Shown here: one piece after another, positions 1-12,066 of the stretch | Layout of the letters: the number at the start of each line of letters is the position of its first letter | Position numbering within the stretch: position 1 is the stretch's first letter | Source of the DNA: Halocafeteria seosinensis | Lineage: Eukaryota > Sar > Bigyra > Bicosoecida | Length of the DNA stretch: 64,000 nt | Direction: 5' to 3' | Assembly (NCBI GenBank): GCA_001687465.1 | Contig: LVLI01000194.1 | Location: 62,001 to 126,000, forward strand | Program-made: the position numbers and the translations under genes | Notes under the pieces: model-generated | Told to the model about the DNA's origin: nothing | What the model saw: the letters and a program-made list of their open reading frames with translations, nothing else | The model's database searches: none

Positions 1-1543
1 ATGGAAAACAACCTGAGGTATATGGACCAGGATAAACGACGCTTGCAACACGATGTGGACAAGCAAAAGAACCTGGTGAATGAAAACAAAGAGAAAATTA
101 AACTCAACAAACAGCTCCCCTACCTGGTAGGACATCTTGTGGAGGTGAGTTTGCGGTTTCTTGTGTCTCTCGCTTCCCCAGGTGGAAGAAACTACTCTTG
201 GGTGTGTGGGGTGCAGCTCTTGGATTTGGGACAAGAGGAAGATGACGAAGATGGAGCCATCATGGATGAAGAGGATCAACGCAAAAACAAGACCGCGGTC
301 GTCAAGACATCAACTCGTCAGGTAAGCCTATTCTTGATGAGGTGACCCTCGTAAAAGATGGGTAATCACCTTTGTTCGTGCAGACTGTCTATCTTCCCAT
401 CATTGGGCTCGTGGATTCTAGCGAGTTACACCCAGGTGACTTAATTGGCGTTAATAAGGACAGTTACCTTGTACTAGAAAAGTTACCTACTGAGTATGAC
501 TCCCGGGTTAAAGCAATGGAATTGGACGAAAAGCCCAAGGAAACTTACAGTGACATTGGAGGCTGTGACAAGCAAATCGAGGAACTGGTAGAGGCCGTAG
601 TTTTACCCATGACACATGCAGAAAAGTTTCAAAAGCTTGGAGTTCAAGCACCCAAAGGTATGCAGAAAGAGATTCGCTCTTCCTTAGGTTTCAGATTCAA
701 GGCGTTTTTCTCCCCTTGCAGGTGTTCTGCTGCATGGTCCCCCAGGAACAGGTAAAACACTGTTGGCTCGTGCATGCGCTAACCAGACGGATGCAATATT
801 TCTGAAGTTAGCTGGACCTTCACTCGTCCAAATGTTTATAGGCGATGGAGCTAAGATGATTAGAGATGCCTTTGATCTTGCCAAGGAAAAAATAAAGGAA
901 ACCGGGAAGTCAGGAGCCATTATCTTTATCGACGAGGTTGATGCTATCGGGACAAAGCGTTTTAACAGTGATCAGACGGGCGATCGCGAAGTCCAACGAA
1001 CCATGCTGGAGCTTTTGAATCAGCTGGACGGTTTTGCAAGCAATGAAAAGATTAAAGTGATTGCGGCCACCAACCGTGTTGATACGCTGGACCCCGCTTT
1101 ACTGCGCTCGGTATGTATTTATATATTGCATTTTTCACCCGTTTTATGGAGAATTTACGTGTTTCGTGTTCATAGTCCGCAGGGTAGACTTGACCGAAAG
1201 GTGGAATTGCCACACCCTCCTGAGGACGCCCGAGCTCGAATTCTACAAATTCACTCCCGCAAAATGAACTACAAGAAGGATGGTATGTACTTCAGATTAT
1301 TGTTTTTTCCCGTAGTATGTATGTCGGTATTACTTTGAAGTCGAAAAAAATGCAGAGGTCAACTTTGAAGAACTCGCGAGGTCCACGGAAGACTTTAATG
1401 GTGCCCAGTTAAAAGCTGTGTGTGTGGAAGCAGGCATGCTGGCTTTACGAAGAGAAGCTACTGAGATTGGACATCAAGATTACGTCGACGGGATAAGCGA
1501 AGTTCAAATGAAGAAACGTCAAGAGCTCCAGTATTATGCGTAG
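1..1543 (+). CDS. RPT5: 26S proteasome regulatory AAA-ATPase subunit Rpt5 (PSMC3), 5' partial
   Basis: Rpt5 is one of the six ATPases of the 19S cap; it unfolds ubiquitinated substrates and gates the 20S core. Exons by splice motif and frame: 1-144, 217-321, 384-657, 722-1110, 1183-1282, 1356-1543. Removing the introns (72, 62, 64, 72 and 73 nt) gives a continuous Rpt5 sequence: coiled coil, OB-domain stretch [17 protein letters not shown], Walker A GPPGTGKT, Walker [12 protein letters not shown], the AAA second region of homology around AATNRVD, and the C-terminal HbYX motif YYA that docks into the alpha ring. The ATG at base 1 matches an internal position of the coiled coil in known Rpt5 proteins, so the true start very probably lies upstream of the window. 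A small insertion ([10 protein letters not shown]) sits just before Walker B. Orthology is very secure. Confidence 0.95.
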
Positions 1544-1643
1544 TTATTGCTTCGCAGCTTCAAAAAAAATATATCTATATACCGCACAGTACAGTACACA
1601 TAAGCTTAAGCTTTGGATATATGTATTTCGCGATCTATCACTG

Positions 1644-4600
1644 TTAGCCTTGTAAAGCGGAGCCTGAAAATCCAACTTCCTGCTCCGAATATGCTTTGGA
1701 CTCCGCCAACTTGTCTGCTAGTTGGTCTTCTCGAACGCGTTGATCATTAGGGCGCCAAAACAGATGTCCGCCATTCGGAACCCCACATCCTTTCACTGTC
1801 TCAAAGTCTAGAAGCTCATTGCCTTGATAGAACAAACTTCCTAGCGTTTCCGTGCCGAACATCTGCATGATTTTCATTTTCAGAAGCTGGATAGTATCCT
1901 CGTTTTGGATCGGTACGGCCTCGCTTTGGTCCTGTTTGCGCAAACGCTTTCGTCCACTTCCGTTTCTTGCTCGATCGCTCCGCGCTTCAGACGGGACATT
2001 GCTCATCGCTGACCGCAGAAAATGCACGTGAATGGTACCGCTATCAAACTCGTACAAATTTTCTGATTCACGCCTAATATCTTCATCCAATTTGTATGGA
2101 TTCAATGGAGGATCAAAGACTATTGAATAGTTAGCGTTGCTTTCGTGAGCCTCAGTATTGGAGCTGAGTCGTCGATCTATCACTTCCGGCTCAACTCGAT
2201 CACTGGGAAGAAAATGCATTATCGGCGCCGGCAATTTTTCCACAGTTTCAGAGTATTCGGTAGAGTGCATAGAGCAGTTCCGTATTCTTCCCAAGGCAGG
2301 CTCCGTTTCTTCCGAAAAATACGGAAAATTATACAAACGACACAATTCCAAGAACTCATCCACTGGCACCAGCTCCACGTTGGACACCTTTCCTTCCTCC
2401 TCCTCTCGTAGCAGTGTGTTTTCAGCGCCATCGGCAGGTATGTACTTAGCCAATTCTGTTTTATCCGAGACATTAGTGGAATATGCCCGTAGAATGGAAG
2501 CTGGGTCTAACCTAACGCAGTCGCTTAGAAACCTCATTAAATGGGAAGGAATAGATATAGTCTGAAGACGGGAATCGCACGCGACATTGTTTCGGAAGGA
2601 TTCCTGGAACTCTTCGGAAGGCACGAGGCCATTCCATAAGTTCACCGCTTCTGGCCGATTGCTATACGTTCCAGAGACATACCCGCGCCACTCTTGAAGC
2701 CACGAACGGCTAACTAGGAAGTAAGACCCGGTAGATATAGGAAGCAAAAGCCCATGGTTTTCGGTTGTGGGAGGATGACCCTTCTTCCGCTTCCACAACC
2801 TCTGCAGAAGAGCGGGTCTGATTTCCTCATCCCTCATTTCTCTGTCGGCCTCTTGCTCCTCCCGGATAAAGTCTCTTTGCTCCCTGCATGTCGTACAGGT
2901 GAGCGATTCTCCTGGAACGACCCTAAAACAAATAGAGTTGAAGAGTTCTGTGATAGCTCGCCACGTCCTACCACTCACTAAGCGCCAAGCCTTTTTGCCT
3001 GGTCGAATCAGCTTATGAGTGCACTGGATATCTTCATTCACAGGCCGCAGAGTAGACATGCTTAAATTGGTACATTGGGCAAGTCTTTCAAGCAACGTCT
3101 CCATAACGTGGGATTCCAAGGGAGCATTCCTCCGCTGGACCAACTGCCGAACGTCGCGTACCAAGAAGTCCAGCAACTTGTCTTCGTCCGACTGATGAAG
3201 TAGCGTCTTGGATAACTGCAAGATCGTGCGATATGAAGCGGAGGACAGCGTCCACACATCAAAGCGCGAGTCACGGACTATACCTCCTTCACTATGTCCT
3301 TTTTCTAACAAACCGGCTGCTTCCCTCTGAGCATCATCATATTCTACTGTGCCCGGCTCGGGGGGAGAGCGGCATGAGTCTTCTTCCAGCATTTGTGCAA
3401 GTTCCCTACATTTCCGAGTAACGTCGAATATTCGTTGAGTGGCACTCTTCCATTGGTGGTATATGCGAGAATTAAAACATGATTCCTGAGACACAAGTAC
3501 CTCTGGTACATGGGTACATTGCGTGACGGTTGCGGAGCGGACGAGGTCCTGTTCTGTTTGGGCCTGACGAACCGTCGAGAGGAATGCCTCTAGCGAACGG
3601 CTTCGATGCCTGGAGGAATCTTGAAGCACTTGACTTTCGGCCTGTTCCTTCAGAGATTTGGTGCCTTCCTCACCTAAGATTGCGGAGACATTGGGACTGA
3701 ACAGGTAATCATATGATTGCGTATGCAAGCGCTTCAATATGACGATGGAGTCAGGAGATATAGCCCAAGTGGATGAATGCTGCATTGGTTGGCAGTAGCC
3801 CTCCAAACAGGTACGAGGATCCAGACGTCCGGAAAAAAGCGATACGTTGTCTAAAGCGTTGTCTATGTGAGCGAGATCTGGGTCGACGTTTAGATTTACT
3901 GCTTCGTCGTCCTGGTCTCCGTCTTCCGGCTTTGTATCCGTATTGCGAGTCTCTGAAGCATGAGCAGCATCGGCTGAATTGTTATTCTTTTCTTTTTCCT
4001 CATCTTTCTCAATATCCAGCTCGATTAACTCTTGCGAGGAACTACCTTTATTTCCGTTGTGTTGCCATGCATTCTTACCTGAAGATTGTCGATCCAGCAT
4101 ACCAACTACCCAGTTTCTGAGCCATTCCACAGGAATCCATCGCCAACACTGGCTTTTACTCGAAGCAGAAAGTAAATGAGGATCAACACCGTTGGTCGGT
4201 ACTGGAGTTCCCTCAATAAATAGTTTCCGGTACATTTCCCGTCTCAGAAACACGTCGTACCAGAAGCGGATTCGCCGTTCTAAAGACGCTTGCAATGCAC
4301 CATGAAAACGGGAAACTGCTCTTTTAATTCCCGACCTCAAAGTACGCCTTGGACTGATCCGCTCAGGAAGCAAGGCGTCGAATTGTTGCGTATCCTCAAT
4401 TCTGCTGTATACTAACATGTAAGCGGTCTTCTTCTTGTTACTACTTTTGCTTTGCTCCGGATAGGGTCGAGGACGCTGTAGAAGCGAAACTTTATCACTT
4501 TCCATTTGTTTGATCTCATCCACCAGTGTCCCGACCTCGAATTCGTCTTTCGAGTGAATTCCAGGAAGGACGCAACGCCGACTCGTTCCGGAAGGCACAT

Positions 4601-6228
4601 CTTTTTCACGCTCTAAAGCATTTACTGTCTCATCATCGATCTCCCACCACCGCTGTCTAGAGCTATCCCACACGTCTACCGTGTAGTGACCTGAGTAAGG
4701 GCTATCCCCATGATGATGTACTACTGCTGTGAGGGCATAGGAAGCAGTTCCAGAAGTAGTAGGAAGCGATAATTCAGCGGAAAAATCGACTTGATGCTGC
4801 AAACAAATCGTTCCATACTAAATGAGTCCTTTTTGGGAGACATTCTCCCCTGAATACGTACTCGCAGTTTTTTTTTGGTCAGCGTTTGTAAATCGTAAAC
4901 GAAGCGCAGTAATTGAAGGTTTAGAACGGGTGGTGCACGATTAACCTTCTGCTGACGCACGGCTTCACACTTTTTGTTGCATTGCGGGCACATATATCTG
5001 CATTAAAAACTCTATTGTCACATACGCAAATGGGGAACAGCGGCGGATTCAAGTATGGCACGTACGCGTTGTCATCCGTGAGGTATTCGGGGTTAAACAA
5101 AGAATTGAGGCTGTCCTGTAAGCTTTCTTTGTTGTGCAGTGGTACGCTCTGCACGATTTCAGCATGGTAGAGGGGGCTCGTGGCAGTATCTTCACTTCTT
5201 ATGAATACCTCAAAAGATGTTAGTACAACTCACGAGCTCGAGAAATGTTTCGTCTCTCTGAGATGCAAAGTGGCATTCACAACATTTGGTTTCCCACAAA
5301 GTCGCTCCTTCAAAGACATTCTCTACTATCTGCTGAACGTTCTTCCGGCTAGAAGTTTTGAACGTTTTCGACAAGTGCGCAAGCAAAAGCTTGTTGAACT
5401 CTTGAACATCCTGTTGCACACTCAAGGACAAGGATAAACTACGCATCAAAGGTTCTGTTCTAAAGTATGCACCACAATGAAGCTGCATTCTCGCAAAGAG
5501 CTCCTGCAAGTACCGCATCTGTTTTCCTAAGCTTGCGTTGGTTGTCTGCTGTCCAAAACTTCCACCATCAGGTGTATCCGGTGGTTCTTGAGTACTGGCC
5601 GAATCCTGTCCATCGGCGGCTCTCACGGAGTCCTGACTACTGCAGGCAACACTATCACTCGAAGCGGCGGCTGATGAGTTCCTTTCCACAACATCTGTAC
5701 TTCTTTCATCGCCATCGTCGTACTGAAATACCGCCGAACGGAGTACTGGCATGAAGAACCAGCACTGTAACAAGCTACTGACATAGCATGTAGCACCGTG
5801 GTTAAGAAGTCCAGCCGGTTCCTTCCATTCATTCCGTATGAGTTCCACGGGACTTCCTCCGAGCAACTTCTGCAACTGACGGTTGCTCTTCCAAATCCCT
5901 TGTTTGAACTCTCCTAAGCCGTATACGTTATTTGGATTCTTCGAGTCGTTTTGGCGCTTGTCTCCCCATTCTGCACCATGCGAATTCAAATGTCACAAAC
6001 CTCGACCTATGCGGAAGTACTTTTCATACACTTTTGGCATTTATTCGCACCTTTTTGAGAAACAACAGGCTTGGTTAAGCGGTATGGGTCCGCGAAATAA
6101 GCCTCCTTGCGGCGCTCAATCTCCTTGAGATCGTCTTCGAGCTGACGTTTTGGAGACTTTCGGGACTTTCTCCTGGTCGACATTCCACCCCCAGAGAGCG
6201 ACATTAATGAACAACTAGATGCACTCAT
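1644..6228 (-). CDS. USP48: USP48-type ubiquitin carboxyl-terminal hydrolase
   Basis: A cysteine protease that removes ubiquitin from proteins; USP48 relatives are largely nuclear. Model: complement(1644-4796, 4862-4997, 5066-5148, 5234-5970, 6021-6228), about 1438 aa. Visible: catalytic Cys box GLLNHGATCYVSSLLQ, the stretch VQQDVQEFNKLLLAHL, a zinc-type CPQCNKKC, and the His box SPYSGHYTVDVW followed by WWEIDDE. The C-terminal half has DUSP-like segments (WIPVEWLRNWV; SYFLVSRSWLQEWRGYVSG) and ends with a ubiquitin-like stretch (IQLLKMKIMQMFG). This order (USP, DUSPs, UBL) is that of USP48. It is longer than the human protein (about 1035 aa), with acidic spacers. The start is the first in-frame ATG (6228); ATG 6183 is an alternative. 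The intron at 5149-5233 was preferred over a 25-nt option because it restores the conserved segment after EL. It lies 100 nt from the convergent Rpt5 gene. Confidence 0.9.
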
Positions 6229-6534
6229 CACGCACAGCTTCAAGAGTTACATCCGGGATACTATAATGGTAGAAATCTACTTGAACGAGAAATGTGACTT
6301 GACTTCTTAACCCAGCTATTCTGAACTTGGAAGTCTCTGAAACATTTGTTTGCTGTGTGTATCGCCAAGAAGTTTGCCCGGCCACTTTTGGAATTGAAGG
6401 GAATTCGAGGAAAGAGACACAAACGGTAAATAATTTTTATTAAAAGTTCGACACTGGCGTCTCTATTTGTGGCAACACTCTTTCTAAGCAGGATTCATCG
6501 ATATTGAATGGTGGAAGCCCAATCGAAAACATCC
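6229..6534. other. spacer between two minus-strand genes
   Basis: About 306 bp between the USP48 start and the photolyase stop, both on the minus strand. It must hold the USP48 promoter and the photolyase 3' end. I see no gene or clear element in it. Confidence 0.5.
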
Positions 6535-8760
6535 CTACCCCTTACGAATCAACTTATGGATTTTCCGAACGTACGCCTGAATGTCAAATTTTCGCTTGCA
6601 GCCCTGGTAATTCATATAACGAACTTTCCCAAAAATTGCGCGTTCAGTCCACCCTTGATCGTGAATACCTGCGCACACGAGTACGCTTGCATAGTTGCAC
6701 ATCTACACCTTCCTGTCTTAGCCCTGTCTTAGCATATCTTACCTGCAATTGCCCAGTTGACCCCGACGTATCTGTATACATAGTGAACACAAAACGTTGA
6801 AAAGGCCAACAAGTAGTCGAGAAGCCTGATACATACCCGTTCGGGTCTCTCCCGTCAATTTCGTATTTGTCATTCAAATAGACTGCGTATCGGTGAGCAG
6901 TTTCGGGAGACTCTGCGAGTATCGCGTCGAGAGTTATGCAGCGAACGGAATTGGACCATTGAAGTCATCTTACCCGTCCATTCTAGGATCTTCTTTGCCC
7001 AGTACATTCGGAGAAAACCATGCATTTTCCCAAGGTACACCATTTCTTTTTGGGCCGCATTCCACAGGTCATCGTGTGTATCACCTGGACGGGGGACAAT
7101 TGAAGACTAACATGGCAACGCTACAACAATTCAGCACTTACCTGATTCTAATTTTTCAAGTGAGTATACGTAGGGTCGCTCATCACTACTGTGTTTCTTC
7201 AGAGTCTCTAAGGCCCAGCTAGTGCCTTTCGCATGGGGATACAACTTCCACAAACTATCATACTGTTGATTGTAGAAGCAGTAGTTGTCCGACAGCTCCC
7301 TTCGCACAATGGCTTCTTCAAGAAACGCATCCGCTGCCTTTCGGACGCTTGAATTTTTCTTCGCATACCGATCAACGTCATAACATGCTCTTTGGGGAGA
7401 TAGTTGGCCAAAGTGAAAGTAAGGAGAAAGCTGCAAGTCATCACATAATCTCTATTCAGCATAACACGTTCATCACATCATATGACAAACCTTTGACAAG
7501 TTATCTTTCGTGGGATCGTTGCGAACTGTATCATATCCCTTCAGATTTGAACAAAATTTAGTCAACATTTCATGTCCCGCTTTTTCCCCTGAGTGTATCC
7601 ACTTTAGTGGTTTCACGTTACGATCGATATCCAACTTGCTCAGAACGCTGTCCCAGTCAATTGTAGTAACATCGTGCAAAACGAGCTTTCCATCTTCTTC
7701 CACAGCGTATTTGGGAATGGAACGATCACAAGGATACCCGTGCTTTAAAAGTTCCGGGAAGTCAGTCAGGAATCTGCGCGGGCGGCGAATTTGCGTTGCA
7801 TCCCAAGAAGAATCCAAGCGGAGGAATACGTAAGTCCGACTTACTGAGGCAGTTGGCTGTGGAGTTTGCGGCGAATGGTTCGCGCGGCGTATTCGACCTT
7901 GTCTGAGGCATACCAGCAAGGCACTATATTATGTGCGTCAACCTGTGAAAAGTAAGGTGCTTAGATGCTCGGAACTTCTAGATATAAGTGTTGACTTACC
8001 TCGTGGAAGGGGACTCCAGCCTTCGCTAGTTCGCTCGCAATTCCGCTTCTCCATTGCACTCCAATTCTTAAGGGCGAAAAATCACAAACCTGCAAATATT
8101 TTGTCGGCCCAGTATTTTATGAATTCCAAATCGTCTGCGATTCCAAGGTGCGACATACCACAAGACAGGCATTGACTTTATTGGCTAACAACGGAAGGCT
8201 TTTCTCCACTTCTCCTCGTGTTAAAACGAAGCGAATGTTCTTTTCTTCGAGATTTTGGTCCACTGCAAGGATTCCATACTAGAATATAACTACGTAGATC
8301 CTCTAATTGCCGTAAGTAGTCACCCGTGACAATGATTCCTACCTTCCTTAAGTCCTTGAATCATGAAGTCAAACTGCCGCAGGGTTGCTCCCAGGAAGCC
8401 ATTCACCACGTTGAATGCTACCACTGCAAATTTGGGGCCGTTTGTTGGGAGCTATACTTGTTGTTGAAGATTCCAACTTGAGCACGTACCTAGCGGTCGC
8501 TGGTGTTCAGTGGCACGAGCCTGGGCGTACAAGAGTGCCCAATTATCTGCACTGCGTTGATCGCGGCTCATCCAGTAGATTACAGGTCCATCTCTCTTGC
8601 TCGACGTCGAGGAGCTACCACTAGCCACGTCATGGATACCATTCATCACCCGGACTCTGGAAATGTCAATCTCGTAGCTGTCCGGGAGTTCGGGAGGGTG
8701 CTGGATTCTCGGAGGCGCTGGTTCGTCCTCCGAGGAGGACTCACGTCGGCGTTTCGGCAT
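6535..8760 (-). CDS. class II CPD photolyase
   Basis: A FAD-dependent enzyme that uses blue/UV-A light to reverse cyclobutane pyrimidine dimers in DNA. Eleven exons: 6535-6668, 6743-6771, 6837-6912, 6974-7084, 7142-7430, 7491-7773, 7845-7942, 8000-8089, 8159-8262, 8343-8423, 8490-8760 (complement); the summed exons are exactly 522 codons (521 aa). Hallmarks of the class II family: [19 protein letters not shown] near residue 58, [90 protein letters not shown] and GIHDQGW near the C-terminus. Exon 10 is only 29 nt and carries the [10 protein letters not shown] strand. The N-terminus is short and basic (PKRRR), which may be a nuclear signal. Introns are 57-80 nt. All conserved cofactor-region motifs look intact, so the enzyme is probably active. 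Confidence 0.95.
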
Positions 8761-8854
8761 TTTGTTATCTTTGATGAAGTGCTCCGCTTTCAGTCACGGT
8801 TATTTATGACTAACAAAAGTTGCTGTTATTGACACTGTGGTATCCTCCGGGCTG

Positions 8855-8876
8855 TGACGTGGGACTGCTGACGTCA
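8855..8876. promoter_or_regulatory. paired ACGT-core (bZIP/CRE-like) sites upstream of photolyase
   Basis: TGACGTGG (8855-8862) and the perfect palindrome TGACGTCA (8869-8876) lie 95-116 bp upstream of the photolyase ATG. ACGT cores of this kind are bound by bZIP factors in other eukaryotes, so a bZIP role here is inferred. Similar TGACGT cores occur in several other promoters of this window. Confidence 0.4.
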
Positions 8877-8914
8877 GTTCAAATGACTCAAGAGTCAAGC
8901 GTTGCGGAATCCAG

Positions 8915-8944
8915 ACTCTCTGGAATCCAGAGTCTCCAGAGAGT
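8915..8944. repeat. short inverted repeat
   Basis: ACTCTCTGGA at 8915-8924 is the exact reverse complement of TCCAGAGAGT at 8935-8944, with 10 nt between. It could form a hairpin or be a protein-binding site; it lies about 155 bp upstream of the photolyase start. Confidence 0.4.
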
Positions 8945-9703
8945 TAGGTCCGGAAAGCCCCGATGCTCAAAGAGGGTTACCCGAAAGCGTCAAAAGGGAA
9001 AAGAAAACAAAAAACGACAGAAAACCTGCATCCGTTTCTCTGATTCTCAAGGATGGCAACCGGACCGACTGTAGTCTTTTCTGGGACTGACCCAGCAACT
9101 TGGTTACACATCTTGGTCTTCCTTTTGTTTTACTCTGTGAATAGTGAGTCACACAGAACTCAATGTCTGTGCTAATCGCGAGAGAACGGCGCGCATACGC
9201 CATGTATTGTACAACCAGTGGACTATTTGTGTGTTGTCGACGGACAACTGGACATTACTGTATGCATTTCGTCCCGTACATGGAGCAGACTTATCAAGCA
9301 ATACAATACAAGAGACTGGAGGTATCTTTGGTATATGTCAACCAGAAGACAACCAGTTTGGAGCCTGCTGGGACATGTCACGTCAACTGAATACTGTTTT
9401 CTCATACCAACAAACAAGTAATTGATCATGGTTGATTACTGGCATATCCCTACAGAGAAGGTATCCTTCAAACGCAGGAAGGCTGCTGCTCGTACTCCCG
9501 CCGCTTGGGCGGCCGACCGTCAGCGAACGCTGAGAGTCTGAGACCCACGTGTATTCCCTGAAAAACTGAGCGACAAACTCTCCGTGAGGGTGCAACGGCG
9601 GCGAACACAGTCACCATCAGTACAATAACGCAATGCAGAAAGCGCATACGTGCGCTTACAGCGATTGTATGTTTCATTCTCGATACGCATAGATTTAACC
9701 TCT

Positions 9704-9844
9704 TTTACAACACGATACAGATGGGTCAATATCAATCCGGTGATTGGCCGGGGATTCAACCAGGTGAAGACATACGGTTGTACCATTTTGGTACCGATTC
9801 AAATCGACTTTCAGTTTGCCCAATCCCAACAAGTGATGGGTTAG
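9704..9844. repeat. dispersed repeat, longer copy
   Basis: This stretch, beginning TTTACAACACGAT and ending AACAAGTGATGGGTTAG, is repeated in the same orientation at 10184-10287. This copy has two extra segments: about 11 nt after GGTGATT, and about 26 nt that contain the small palindrome GTACC-ATTTT-GGTAC. Outside the indels the copies differ by only a few bases. On the minus strand its reading frame is interrupted by a stop. I do not recognise the element; it may be a duplicated gene or transposon fragment. Confidence 0.7.
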
Positions 9845-10048
9845 AAATAATTTCCATCAATTCTCCCATATGACAACAAAAATGGAATTAGGATAGCTCA
9901 CTCGTGTTAATATACTTAGCGAAGACTTAAATTACCGTAGCTTATGGCAATGGCGATAAAATACGGAAATAGGATGCACATCCACCTTTTCCATGTATTG
10001 AAGTTACGTAAGGGTATGGCCTTTACATACTCCCGAGGCGGCTTTGAG

Positions 10049-10164
10049 TTAAGCTACTAACGGGTCAACAAATCTATTGTAGAACACATCGGCAGCGGAT
10101 TGGAGCGCATTAATGTTTGCCTTCTTTGCCGCTGCATCTATTCGGTTTACAAGTTCCTCCTCCT
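10049..10164 (-). other. orphan exon-like segment
   Basis: On the minus strand an acceptor-like ATTAATGCAG is followed by an open frame of about 38 codons whose composition looks protein-like (acidic start, then KKANINALQSAADVFYNR, ending FVDPLVA and TAA). It adjoins the shorter repeat copy, and the frame continues upstream through that copy without an ATG. No upstream exon or family could be recognised. It may be the 3' remnant of a broken gene or a chance frame. Confidence 0.2.
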
Positions 10165-10183
10165 CTGCATTAATGACCATCAG

Positions 10184-10287
10184 TTTACAACACGATGCAG
10201 ATGGGTCAATATCAATCCGGTGATTGAACCAGGTGACCGATTCAAATTGACTTTCAGTTTGCCCAATCCCAACAAGTGATGGGTTAG
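10184..10287. repeat. dispersed repeat, shorter copy
   Basis: Second, same-orientation copy of the element at 9704-9844, lacking its two internal segments. The 11-nt gap falls between short direct repeats (GATT) in the longer copy, as expected for deletion by slippage. Either copy could be ancestral. On the minus strand this copy is open and joins the exon-like segment at 10049-10164. Confidence 0.65.
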
Positions 10288-10755
10288 GAACAGGGAAGTA
10301 TCGCAAAGACGGCTGCGTATTGTAAGGAGTATATCACCGAAAGCATACAGTAATGACACAGGTGTGAATGCCATTGTGCACATTTCTTGTTCTAATTGAG
10401 GTTGTTTGTTCGTGCGGGGCTGACTAACAAGCAGATTGGTGAGGCGCGTTGGCAGCAGGTATACGCGAACGTAGTTACCGTACTGAAGTGATGCTAGTCT
10501 GAAAGAAGAAGAGTGGAAATACGGGGAATCCTATAATAGTATTCAGATGCGTTTAATTAAGACTTCGCAGACCCTTCAAACTCTAAAGGAATCCATAAAG
10601 GAAAAATTTAAGTCACCCTTTGTGCCGCGCATACAGAAAGTGAAAAATTCCATAAAGTGAGGCCAATGCATCGAAACCCCGTACTGTTACCAACGGATAC
10701 CTAGCGACTAAAAATCGTTACCGCTATGACGAACGGGAAACATACCAAACGCTTA

Positions 10756-12066
10756 TCAGATGCTGGAAACGTTGGGAGACTGGATCCGACACTGCCAACT
10801 GCGAAGCCTTAGTCGGCGAAGCTCTTCACGGGGAATATGATGCCGATAGGATTTCAACCAGTCGTGATCTAGAATAAAGAGCTGTTGGTCGTTTTCGAAA
10901 GTACTCAGCCTATCCTCGGGACGCCCCTCTAACAGTCGCCGCAAGAAATCTTTCGCAAGATTCGACACGTGCGGCGTTCTCCACCAAGTATGCTCTACCA
11001 TTCGCTCCATTTGGTACGGGTCAGAAATGGCACTCGTTACACCATAGCGTCCAGCTAGCATCAAATATAATATTCTGCCAAGGGAGAAGACATCAGCAAA
11101 ACGCCCGTCATAGGGCCTGTCACGCAGTAGAGTCTCTGGGGCCGAATAACGCCACACTGCAATCAGGGAGTTGGCTGTCACATAGGTAAGACAAAGGAAA
11201 TTAATAGCATAGTCTTACCTGCCGTAATTCCAATTGGATTTCTGCGTAACACTGATATCGTCTGCTACACCAAAATCATTTATAATCACCCTTTGACACC
11301 CTTGAGATACAAGAATATTCTCTAGGGACAGATCGCGATGACAAACCCCGCGGGAGTGCAAATACATTACTCTTGTATTTTTGGTTGCCAGATGTGTGCT
11401 TGAAAACAGAAACGTATGCCAAAAAGAAACCGGACAACCTTACCATGTAGAATTTGACAAAATAAGGTCTTGGCGTGCCCTTCTGAGAAGTAGTCATGAT
11501 AGCGAACATGGCTGAGTAGTTCTCCATCAGAAGCATACTGCAGGATGCCGAAGTGATGTCTCCTGCCCTGCAGGGGGAGCCTGCCTTTGTTGCAGGTGAT
11601 CGTCCAAACCTAAGACGTCAATACACCCGACGATCTTCAGTTCTTTCTGAGGGTCTTCGACCGTATCGACGCGGTGCATATGCATGTTGTATCTCAAGTT
11701 TCCTCCACCCCTGCCTCTACTTAAACAATCCTGTCGAAGAAATGCAATGCGCTTAACACGTCATGTTTTGCCAAACTCTGATGTCGGCAATACTTACTTC
11801 GTGTATATTTTTAATTGCAACAAGTGCACCGGTTCTTTCGCACTGAGCCTTATCGATGCAACCCATTTGAGCAAGCTGTAGATGTACCAAGGCATGGTAC
11901 GCGTTTCCATTATCCTGGTTCTGAAGCTTGTATTGCCTCCCTGCAGGTGTCCCTCCCAGTCGCTGGACTGTTCCATGCTTTCCTGTTTCAGCAGCACCTC
12001 GCATTCAGTCGGCGTGGGCGTAGGGATATCTTGCAGATAACTAGGGTTCGTTTGTTCTCGTTCCAT
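10756..12066 (-). pseudogene. protein kinase paralogue with broken reading frame
   Basis: Tandem relative of the intact kinase at 12409-13744, with the same exon plan: about 11798-12066, 11444-11730, 11219-11369, 10756-11174 (complement). It keeps the kinase landmarks: VAIK lysine, [11 protein letters not shown] catalytic loop, INDFGVADD, APE segment (YSAPETLL), and [12 protein letters not shown] shared almost word for word with its neighbour. The frame breaks three times relative to the paralogue: in exon 1 (about 11945-12000), where the N-terminal frame and the VAIK frame do not match; in exon 2 (about 11545-11575), just before the HFGILQYASDGELL stretch; and across the exon 3/4 junction, where the only good donor and acceptor give the wrong phase. 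Either it is a young pseudogene or the assembly has base errors. The retained catalytic residues imply recent decay. Confidence 0.7.

Larger units (their letters stand above)
8877..10755. other. gene-poor region
   Basis: About 1.9 kb between the photolyase promoter and the kinase pseudogene. Apart from a 10-bp inverted repeat (8915-8924 against 8935-8944), two copies of a diverged repeat and one exon-like segment (10049-10164), all listed separately, I find no gene. Short open frames here (for example around 9144-9425) have no recognisable composition or splice continuity and look like chance. Confidence 0.5.

Noticed and set aside
5209-5233. A possible 25-nt intron in USP48 containing TACTAAC
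   Set aside because: It keeps frame, but an 85-nt intron (5149-5233) with the same donor restores the alignment of the conserved segment after EL with USP48 and matches local intron lengths.
9144-9425. Open frame of 93 codons on the plus strand
   Set aside because: Composition and the parallel openness of other frames suggest chance; no splice continuation or family signature.
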